Positions 58,015 to 64,000 of a stretch of 64,000 nucleotides of DNA are shown piece by piece; positions within the stretch are counted from its first letter, which is position 1, and each line of letters begins with the position of its first letter. A model generated the notes under the pieces. It was not told where the DNA came from, searched no databases, and saw only the letters and a list, made by a program, of their open reading frames with translations. The translations under genes and the position numbers were made by a program. Source of the DNA: DASYPP01 sp036006525. Its GTDB lineage: Bacteria; Gemmatimonadota; Gemmatimonadetes; Gemmatimonadales; GWC2-71-9. The stretch lies in contig DASYPP010000040.1 of assembly GCA_036006525.1 (NCBI GenBank), positions 1 to 64,000 of the forward strand, given 5' to 3'.

Positions 58015-58760
58015 GAACCCTCGCGCCGCGCGGCGACAACTCGGGCCTTCGCCAGATTCACCGAGACGCTGATTTCCTCCGGTTCGAATCCGGCCTCCAG
58101 CCGCTCCTGCTCCGCCACGCCGTACTTGGTGACATGAGTCCCACCGCCGTCCATGACCTGGGTGAACGCCGCCGCGCCCTGGGTGAGCCCCGCAGCCATC
58201 TTCAGCACGTTCCGGGGATCGGACGCGATCTGCCGGCGAATCCACTCGTTGGCAAACCGGATGTGCAGCACCTCGTCGGCCTGCTGCTGCTCATACATCT
58301 CCACCAGTTCGTCGTCGCCCATCGCCCGCGCCTCGCCCAGGGCAAACGTCGCGGCGTCGAGTCCGTCGGCCTCGAAGCTCCGGTTCTGCACCGCGAGCCG
58401 GCCGATCAGGCTGGTGATTCGGCCCAGGATACGAAACTGGAAATTCATGACCGGGTACTGGCCCAACCGGCCCCCCCGGCGCTCGAACAGGCGCTGATAG
58501 GCCAGTGCGTGCCGAGCCTCATCGGAGCACTGCCGGGCAAGCCACATGCGCAGCGGCCACTCGACATCGGGGAACTCGGCCAGGTGACATGCCGCGTTCT
58601 CGAGGACATTCAGTTCTTCGTTCATCTGGCGGTGGAAAAACTCCATACGCCACTCCGGGGTGCCGTCCGGATAATTGGCGCATTCGATCCAGGTGGCGAC
58701 GACGTTGAACCGTGCTTCGCGAGCGGGACCTTCGCCGAAGAGGGCGGGATCGAGCGTCAT
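58011..58760 (-). CDS. ferritin-like di-iron protein, DUF455-type, copy 1
   Basis: 249 residues. Helices with QMNEELNVLENAACH, SDEARHALAYQRLFERRGGR and ADEVLHIRFANEWIRR carry the Glu/Glu-x-x-His ligand pattern of ferritin-like DUF455 proteins. DUF455 belongs to the same fold as the tRNA hydroxylase MiaE, so an oxygenase is plausible. ATG overlaps the previous TGA (58757-58760). Confidence 0.8.
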   Translation of the reverse strand: MTLDPALFGEGPAREARFNVVATWIECANYPDGTPEWRMEFFHRQMNEELNVLENAACHLAEFPDVEWPLRMWLARQCSDEARHALAYQRLFERRGGRLGQYPVMNFQFRILGRITSLIGRLAVQNRSFEADGLDAATFALGEARAMGDDELVEMYEQQQADEVLHIRFANEWIRRQIASDPRNVLKMAAGLTQGAAAFTQVMDGGGTHVTKYGVAEQERLEAGFEPEEISVSVNLAKARVVAARREGS

Positions 58761-59560
58761 TTCAGCTCCTCGGGCAGGATGGAGCGGAAACCGGCCTGGC
58801 GCAGCACTTCCAGCACTTCGTCCTGGGTGAACCCGGCTTCGAGGCGAGCCTCGACGTAGACGGCCGGTGCCTGGGTTCTTTCCTGGGTGAACGTGGTGCC
58901 CACGATGTTGGTGTCGCCGGGTTGGGGGCCTAGCGCCTCGTTCACCGCGCGAAGGTAATGCACCGCCTGAGCGACGCGGAGCAGGATTCGCGGATCATCT
59001 TCGGTCAGGCGCTTGATCCATCGGTTGGCGAAACGGACATGGGTTATTTCATCGGCCAGGATGCCGTCGAGCAGGTCAGCCGTCGTTGCATCCCCCGCGG
59101 CGCGCCACGTGGTGCGCAGGCTGCCGAGAATGTCGATCAGCCCCGCCTCGAAGGTGCGATTTTCCAGGGCGAGTCGACCAGGAAGGTTGTCGACCATGAG
59201 GGTGACGCACCATTCGAAGTTAGCGACGGGGAACTCACCCTTGCGACCTCCCAGTTCGCACAGGCGCTGGAGCAGTATGCTGGTGTGGCGCGCCTCGTCC
59301 GCCGACTGGCGCGCCAGCTGCATTCGGAGGTCCCACGGCGTTTCGGGGAAGTCGACCAGGCACTGCGCCGCGATCTCCAGCGCGGCCGCCTCGTTGTTCA
59401 TGTGACGGTGCAACCGCTCCCGGCGCGACTGGTCGCTCATGCCCGGCCAATCCGCCATCTCCGCATCAGTGTGCACCACGGTGAAACACGGCTCCCGGGC
59501 CGGATCGAGCCGCAGCGTCACGCCCTGGACCGTCTTGACCGGAGCCGCGGTGGCGGTCAT
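58757..59560 (-). CDS. ferritin-like di-iron protein, DUF455-type, copy 2
   Basis: 267 residues. HMNNEAAALEIAAQCLVDFP, SADEARHTSILLQRLCELGG and ADEITHVRFANRWIKRL mirror copy 1, so the two are paralogues in tandem. The C-terminal third (ARLEAGFTQDEVLEVLRQAG) resembles the end of copy 1 (RLEAGFEPEEISVSVN). A four-base ATGA overlap links it to both neighbours. Confidence 0.8.
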   Translation of the reverse strand: MTATAAPVKTVQGVTLRLDPAREPCFTVVHTDAEMADWPGMSDQSRRERLHRHMNNEAAALEIAAQCLVDFPETPWDLRMQLARQSADEARHTSILLQRLCELGGRKGEFPVANFEWCVTLMVDNLPGRLALENRTFEAGLIDILGSLRTTWRAAGDATTADLLDGILADEITHVRFANRWIKRLTEDDPRILLRVAQAVHYLRAVNEALGPQPGDTNIVGTTFTQERTQAPAVYVEARLEAGFTQDEVLEVLRQAGFRSILPEELK

Positions 59561-60114
59561 ACCACCTCAGCCAGGGAGCCCGAGCGCGAGGCCACGAAGG
59601 ACGCGACTTCAAGGGCACGAGTCCGCAGGCGCTCCGGCCATTTTGGGTCGGCCAGCCGGAGGTCAGGACGCACTCCCGCAGTCTCTGCCGCGTCCGCCTG
59701 CAGTCGCGCCAGGTCGGCCAGGATGCGATCGATGATCCGCACCGAAGGTTCGTCCAGCAGCCGGTTCGTCTCCCCGAGATAGCGGTGATAGCGCGCTTCG
59801 AGATCGGGGATGATGGCCTGGTAGAGTCCGTGGAGCCGCTCGGCGGTCCCCTTGACCGTCGCCAGTTCTTCGAGGACTGCCGCATAGGCATTCACCGGCG
59901 CCAGGGTGAAGTGCAGCGGCGCCCTGAGTTCCGCGGTGCGTCGGCCCAGTGCGTCCGCATGCTGCGCGAACTCCCAGATATGACGGCCGAAGAGGATTTT
60001 GACCTCCAACTCGGGCGTGGACGGCACCCAACGCGCCAGCGTTTCCATCAGGTGGACCGACACCCAGCGGAAGGTGGCGATCGTGTCTGCCCGATCCCGG
60101 ATGGACTGCGTCAT
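59557..60114 (-). CDS. helical protein, possibly a divergent ferritin-like third copy
   Basis: 185 residues, all predicted helix. ELEVKILFGRHIWEFAQHAD then ALGRRTAEL recalls the E...DEARH...RL.EL helix of its neighbours, but the Glu-x-x-His pair is shifted or lost. It may be a non-catalytic partner. The ATG at 60112-60114 overlaps the stop of the HprK-like gene. Confidence 0.6.
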   Translation of the reverse strand: MTQSIRDRADTIATFRWVSVHLMETLARWVPSTPELEVKILFGRHIWEFAQHADALGRRTAELRAPLHFTLAPVNAYAAVLEELATVKGTAERLHGLYQAIIPDLEARYHRYLGETNRLLDEPSVRIIDRILADLARLQADAAETAGVRPDLRLADPKWPERLRTRALEVASFVASRSGSLAEVV

Positions 60115-61181
60115 TGCGCCTCCAGGGTGTGGTCGAGCAGCTCGGCGGTTGCTTCGGGCTCGCCGGCATTGAGCATGTAGCTGGGGACGGCGCCGAGCAG
60201 CGCGGCCAGCTCCAGTGCTCGCCGGGCGGGCGGCGCATCCCACAGGGAGCAGGCAAGTGGCGTCAGCAGGGCCAGGTGCTCCCGCCCGGGTGACAACCGG
60301 GAGAGGACGGGCAGCGGGGAAAAACTACGCAGGAACACGATGGCTCCGAGGGGGAGGCTGGACGAGGGTTCTCCGCTCGCGTTCTCACGGGGAAAGAGCC
60401 GACTTCCTCGCGCCCGGACCCGCACGCTACCATCGGGAAACCGCTCCCGCGAGTAGCGTCCCGCCGCCAGGGCGGTGCGGACCGCGGTCGCCGCCGGCCC
60501 CGGCCGGATGGCCGGGGTCCTCCGCACCGGCACGATCTCCCGGGTCTTGAGCCGGACTCCCGCCGTCTCATCACCCAGGAACTCATGCCCCCGCGCAGCG
60601 ATTGCGAGCGAGAGCGTCGTCTTCCCTGATTCCTTCGGACCAACGAGCAGGATGCCCCGCCCCCGGATTCCCGCCGAGGCGGCATGGAAGAACACCGTGT
60701 CCCGCTGCAACCGGAGCACCCGGTTCACGGCCAGGTTTCCCATGAAGCGCTGCCACGGGGCGCGGGCCTCGACCACGGCGTCTCCGCCGGAGAAGGCCAG
60801 CGTGCCCGACCGGCTCTCGCCGGCCATGATCCGCCAGCCGGATGGGGGCCGTGGCGATTCGACTTCGTGGAATCCGCGGTCGGGAAAGATGGCAGCGATG
60901 AAAGCGGCCGGATCGGGAGGGTCGGGGTCGTCGAACGAGACGAGAACGAAGTCTTGCGACGAGCGGGTCGTCATGAGCACGCGTCCGGCACCCTCGAAGG
61001 ATTCGACCACGGAGTCGGCGTAGAGTCGATTGAAGCGGCGAAGGAACGCGGGGTCATCGGTCCGGAGATCAAGAACCCCGTCGCCGAGCCGGTAACACTG
61101 GATCTGGCTCGGAACGGGGAGATTGCGCAGTTGTACGGCCAAGGCGGGGGCCCGACCCCACCAAGGTTCCTCTACCCCCAC
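60111..61181 (-). CDS. HprK-like P-loop kinase of RiPP type
   Basis: 356 residues. The P-loop is VGPKESGKTTLSLA (180-193), followed by HEFLGDETAGVR, the HPr-kinase-like acidic motif. There is no HPr or PTS gene in the window. HprK-related kinases are known beside PqqD-like proteins in RiPP gene sets, and in some lasso systems a related kinase phosphorylates the peptide's C-terminus. The start is GTG (61179-61181), overlapping the peptide gene by ten bases. Confidence 0.8.
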   Translation of the reverse strand: MGVEEPWWGRAPALAVQLRNLPVPSQIQCYRLGDGVLDLRTDDPAFLRRFNRLYADSVVESFEGAGRVLMTTRSSQDFVLVSFDDPDPPDPAAFIAAIFPDRGFHEVESPRPPSGWRIMAGESRSGTLAFSGGDAVVEARAPWQRFMGNLAVNRVLRLQRDTVFFHAASAGIRGRGILLVGPKESGKTTLSLAIAARGHEFLGDETAGVRLKTREIVPVRRTPAIRPGPAATAVRTALAAGRYSRERFPDGSVRVRARGSRLFPRENASGEPSSSLPLGAIVFLRSFSPLPVLSRLSPGREHLALLTPLACSLWDAPPARRALELAALLGAVPSYMLNAGEPEATAELLDHTLEAQ

Positions 61182-61312
61182 CAGGAAACGCCAGCGCTCG
61201 TGATCTGGAATACCTCGAGGACCTGCTTCTGGTCCAGCACGGTGACGCGCGGAGCCTCGTAGACCGGGCGGGCGTCGGAAGCATCCTTCTTGGTGCGATT
61301 TTCAGCGTTCAT
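61172..61312 (-). CDS. 46-residue RiPP precursor peptide candidate
   Basis: A 46-codon gene. ATG at 61310-61312, TAG at 61172-61174, with AAGAGGT seven bases upstream of the start. The N-terminal part is polar and charged (MNAENRTKKDASDARPV). Y18-E-A-P21 matches the YxxP element that lasso and related leaders use to bind a PqqD-like RRE. After VTVLDQKQVLEVFQ comes a short non-charged end T38-S-A-G-V-S-W-W-G46, which I take as the core. It lies between the PqqD-like and HprK-like genes. Confidence 0.78.
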   Translation of the reverse strand: MNAENRTKKDASDARPVYEAPRVTVLDQKQVLEVFQITSAGVSWWG

Positions 61313-61330
61313 GGACCATACCTCTTGATT

Positions 61331-61603
61331 TCAGGGAGCCCACTCCAGGACGGCCAACTGCCGGAGCTCCTCAAGGACCCTTCGAACATCAACCTCGGCT
61401 ACTCCTTTGTCAACACCCGCGAAGTGCCGGCAGACCTCCGCCGACAGCTGCTCCGCGGTCGCGGGCTGGCTCAACTGCTCCCACAGGAACGCGGCGGTGC
61501 CATTGAGCATGCAGAACCGGTTCGTCCCGGGTTCGAAGAGGATCGTCTCCTGGTGAAGCGGGGCGCCTTCGACGGCTGGATTGCGGCGGTACAGGGTTGT
61601 CAC
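61331..61603 (-). CDS. PqqD-like peptide-recognition (RRE) protein
   Basis: 90 residues from GTG (61601-61603), overlapping the hydroxylase TGA as GTGA. HQETILFEPGTNRFCMLNGT then AAFLWEQLSQPATAEQLSAE is the PqqD fold pattern: beta strands, then LN.t...W..l. PqqD proteins hold the leader of a precursor for modifying enzymes. The stop is 18 bases from the peptide ATG. Its place fits a leader-binding partner of the 46-residue peptide. Confidence 0.83.
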   Translation of the reverse strand: MTTLYRRNPAVEGAPLHQETILFEPGTNRFCMLNGTAAFLWEQLSQPATAEQLSAEVCRHFAGVDKGVAEVDVRRVLEELRQLAVLEWAP

Positions 61604-62517
61604 AAAACGCTCCGGACGGAATCGGCCTTTTCGGGCAAGGAAATCGGGGTGACAGCTGCTCCCGGCTGGGGTTCTCCGCGCCGGCGCCACCGCCACATCA
61701 GGCGGAACGGCAGGACCAGTTGGCTGCTGAAAGTCTCCTTCATGTCGAGCCCATCCACGCCATAGCGCACCGGGCGCGGCTGTTCGGGGACCGCGGTGCC
61801 GAACATGAAATCCCAGGTGCTGAAAAGGAAACCGTAGTTGGCGTTGAGGTGGGCCGGGTCGGTCGAGTGATGGAACGAGTGGAACCGGGGGCTCACCAGC
61901 ACCCGGTACAGCGGGCCCAACCGCCAATCGAGCTGGGAATGCTGGACCGCGAGAATCGAAGTGATCACGGCCGCGAGCGGCAGCCATCCCTGAGTGGGGA
62001 CCCCCAGGAGCACGTGGAAAATTCCGAAGAAGATCAGGACGTCGAGCGTGAGCGTCTCCAGCGGATGGCGCCGCGCCGCGGTGAGCAGGGTCATCTGTTC
62101 CTGGGAGTGGTGCACGCTGTGCAGCGCCCAGAGAAAGCGGTTGGAGTGTTGCAGCCGGTGCCACCAGTACATGACGAAGTCGCCGCCGACCCAGAACACC
62201 AGGAGCTGGACCGGCCAGGGAGCGCCGCCCAGCAAGTCCAGCCGCAAACTGCCGAGTCGGGGCTCGAGCGCGTTGGTGATCGCGGCCAGGATGAGGACGT
62301 TATAAAGCGCTCCCCGATAGAACAGTGTGTAAACGATGTCGTTAACAAAATTTCGCGTGCGGTACCGGGCCCGATCGGCGCCCGCACGAGCTTCCAGCAG
62401 GAAGACCACTACGAAGAAGGCCGAGTACACCAGCAGCGCGTGCCCAAGAGACTTCGCCAGCTCCCGCAAGTGGAACAGCGACGCGAGGTCGGCAAGCCTG
62501 GCGAGGAGATCAGTCAT
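61600..62517 (-). CDS. fatty acid hydroxylase/sterol desaturase-family membrane protein
   Basis: 305 residues with several membrane segments. The three His clusters of this di-iron family are WWHRLQHS (H120, H124), LHSVHHSQ (H133, H136, H137) and FHSFHHSTD (H213, H216, H217). Members hydroxylate lipids or sterols. Here it heads the candidate RiPP operon, so a peptide or lipid substrate is possible. A TTGACT box lies about 30 bases upstream in the 89-base divergent gap, without a convincing -10. Confidence 0.87.
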   Translation of the reverse strand: MTDLLARLADLASLFHLRELAKSLGHALLVYSAFFVVVFLLEARAGADRARYRTRNFVNDIVYTLFYRGALYNVLILAAITNALEPRLGSLRLDLLGGAPWPVQLLVFWVGGDFVMYWWHRLQHSNRFLWALHSVHHSQEQMTLLTAARRHPLETLTLDVLIFFGIFHVLLGVPTQGWLPLAAVITSILAVQHSQLDWRLGPLYRVLVSPRFHSFHHSTDPAHLNANYGFLFSTWDFMFGTAVPEQPRPVRYGVDGLDMKETFSSQLVLPFRLMWRWRRRGEPQPGAAVTPISLPEKADSVRSVL

Positions 62518-62606
62518 CGTCTTGGTATTTGCCCGGGCCGTTCCCGTAAGTCAAGCCGATCCGACCGGGGCTTGACGCTTTGTGAGGTGCGGGGCACCCT
62601 TGGGCG

Positions 62607-63500
62607 GTGCTGCGAGTGGCATTCTTCGGTTCCGACTCGGTGTTGTCACTCCGGGTGCTCGATGCACTCACCGCGGAGCATCGGGTGCTGGGCGTCGTCC
62701 AGGCCACCCGTCGGTTCCGCGGATCAGGCTTGCGCCGGCCCTTGCGCGGCCTGTGGCTGGCCGCCCGCCGCATCGCCGGCCGGGCTCCGCTCGCAACCGC
62801 GGCGCGCCGCGCAGGCAGCCCGCACTGGTTCGCCACCGAGCGGGGGGATCCCGCACTGCTCGCCCGGCTGCGTGACCTCCAGCCTGACCTGATCTGCCTG
62901 GCGGCCTACCGATGGATCCTTCCTCCCGAGATGCTCGCGATCCCCCGCTGGGGAGCAATCAACCTGCATCCCTCCCTGCTGCCTCGGCACCGGGGCTCCT
63001 GGCCGCTTTTCTGGACCTACTACCAGAACGATCGCGTGGCCGGCGTGACGCTGCACCGCGCGGTGGCCCAGGTGGATGCCGGGGCGGTTCTGGCCCAGGA
63101 GTCGGTTCCCCTGCCGCGCGGCTATCCGGTGGCCGAGTTGGACCGCCAGCTTGCCATGCATGGCGCCCGCCTGGTGGCGCAGGGTCTGGCCGACATCGAA
63201 ACCGGCTCGACCCGCGAGCGCCATCAGGATGAAGCCGCCGCTACGGAGGCTCCTCGCGTGCCGGCCGGCCGGTCGGTGATTCCCTTCGCCGATTGGGACG
63301 TGGAACGAGTCTGGCATTTCCTCGCCGGCATTGCGACGCACTATCAAGAGTCCCTGCAGGATTCCTCGGGGCATCCCGTTCACTATCGCGTCGTCGGGGG
63401 ATTCGACCTGGTCAGTCACGACCGGCCGAGCGGAACCGTGGAACCGGTTCCCGGTGGGTGGACCCTCTACGCCCGGGGTGGAGTGGTACACCTCCGATGA
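62607..63500 (+). CDS. formyltransferase-family protein
   Basis: 297 residues. GAINLHPSLLPRHRGSWPLF is the formyltransferase motif with the catalytic Asn and His, and VAQVDAGAVLAQ supplies the third residue region. The N-terminus (RVAFFGSDSVLSLRVLDAL) is Fmt-like. It could be an N-formyltransferase for a sugar or amino acid rather than Fmt itself; the C-terminal part is short. The start is GTG 62607. The stop overlaps the next gene (ATGA). Confidence 0.82.
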   Translation: MLRVAFFGSDSVLSLRVLDALTAEHRVLGVVQATRRFRGSGLRRPLRGLWLAARRIAGRAPLATAARRAGSPHWFATERGDPALLARLRDLQPDLICLAAYRWILPPEMLAIPRWGAINLHPSLLPRHRGSWPLFWTYYQNDRVAGVTLHRAVAQVDAGAVLAQESVPLPRGYPVAELDRQLAMHGARLVAQGLADIETGSTRERHQDEAAATEAPRVPAGRSVIPFADWDVERVWHFLAGIATHYQESLQDSSGHPVHYRVVGGFDLVSHDRPSGTVEPVPGGWTLYARGGVVHLR

Positions 63501-64000
63501 GCCAGGACCTCGCCCCCTTTCTATTCGCGGGCTTCCTGCTGTCCGCGGTGGTCCTCCTCGCCGAGTGGCCGCTCTCTTCCCGGTTGCCCCGCCGCCTTCG
63601 CGTCAGTCTCTTCATTCTTTACACCCTCGGCGCCACCAGTCTCGCGGGGTTCGGCCAGAAGGACATGTATCCGTTTGCGTCCTGGCCGCTGATCGCAGGC
63701 ACGATACCACCGTTCTACACCCACCCGCGCCTCATGCTGGTCGACGACGCCGGGGTAGAGCATGATGTGGACTACCGGGCGTGGGAACCGCTGGGGTTCC
63801 GTGAAGTGCGGACCTGGTTCGATCGGGTCGCCATCTCCTTCCCCGCCTCGGAGCGCGCAGCCGCCGCGCGCCAACTGGTCCTGATGGGCGAGACGGCCCG
63901 GAAGCGGGCCCGGGCCGGACGGAGCGTTGGCACTCTCGACCGCGTGCTGGGTCCGTTGACCGCGCCTGAGTTCCTGTTGCACCCGAAACGGTGGTCGGAT
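63497..64000 (+). CDS. unknown membrane protein, 3' end outside the window
   Basis: The frame is open from ATG 63497 to the window end, 168 residues so far. Two or more N-terminal hydrophobic segments (LFAGFLLSAVVLLAEW; VSLFILYTLGATSLAGF) lead to a soluble part (LMLVDDAGVEHDVDYRAWEP). I do not recognise a family. It is translationally coupled to the formyltransferase by the ATGA overlap. Confidence 0.6.
   Translation, partial: MSQDLAPFLFAGFLLSAVVLLAEWPLSSRLPRRLRVSLFILYTLGATSLAGFGQKDMYPFASWPLIAGTIPPFYTHPRLMLVDDAGVEHDVDYRAWEPLGFREVRTWFDRVAISFPASERAAAARQLVLMGETARKRARAGRSVGTLDRVLGPLTAPEFLLHPKRWSD

Noticed and set aside
56250..62517. Classical lasso-peptide cluster
   Set aside because: YxxP, PqqD-like and HprK-like parts fit, but neither an asparagine-synthetase-like cyclase nor a B2 transglutaminase-type protease is encoded.

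Overview
The window is a GC-rich bacterial chromosome segment, packed almost entirely with genes, most of them on the minus strand. Protein character suggests a Gemmatimonadota-like didermal bacterium: an mDAP-type murE, a PASTA-tailed FtsI, many TPR and PATAN/DUF4388 proteins, MglA with roadblock proteins, a DUF2723 glycosyltransferase and BIG_2/RCC1 proteins. This assignment is an inference from gene content, not from a marker comparison. No rRNA, insertion sequence, prophage or CRISPR array was found, and no gap exceeds 300 bases.

Layout. 1-628 is the 3' part of an alpha/beta hydrolase. 625-10493 is a partial division and cell-wall (dcw) cluster read rsmH-ftsL-ftsI-murE-murF-mraY-murD-ftsW; murG, murC and ftsQAZ are not here. 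10505-12808 holds tRNA-Asp with a terminator, a secreted TPR protein, tRNA-Val and a small DUF3098-like membrane protein. 12931-31107 is one very large, tightly overlapping operon: cheW-cheY-cheA-cheC, TPR and PATAN proteins, three roadblock proteins, mglA, a tandem DnaA-type AAA+ protein, cheR-cheD-cheB-cheW-cheW, a TPR protein and a secreted metallopeptidase. It has no chemoreceptor. 31100-38381 is a housekeeping operon (yggS-divIVA-PNP-ileS-dksA-lspA-rluD). 38519-46498 is a second one (tilS-hpt-ftsH-folP-DUF2723-GNAT). 46560-51069 is a plus-strand group: hybrid histidine kinase, M20 peptidase and two paralogous small outer-membrane-type proteins. 51151-56181 encodes a 1676-residue Ser/Thr kinase with ten Ig-like BIG_2 repeats and a seven-bladed RCC1 propeller.

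56250-62517 is the most interesting region. It looks like a RiPP (ribosomally made, post-translationally modified peptide) operon of a kind I do not recognise. A 46-codon gene at 61172-61312 encodes a short peptide with a YxxP leader motif and a Ser-Trp-Trp-Gly end. Around it, with overlapping start and stop codons, are a membrane di-iron fatty acid hydroxylase-type protein, a PqqD-like leader-binding protein, an HprK-like kinase, three ferritin-like proteins (two clearly DUF455-like), a Ser-His (SipW-like) S26 peptidase and an NTP_transf_5 nucleotidyltransferase. Lasso-peptide cyclase genes are absent. 62607-64000 carries a formyltransferase and the start of an unknown membrane protein.

Six intergenic gaps carry imperfect palindromes. 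Each is built from a different short tandem unit, and all sit directly behind stop codons, four of which overlap the palindrome.
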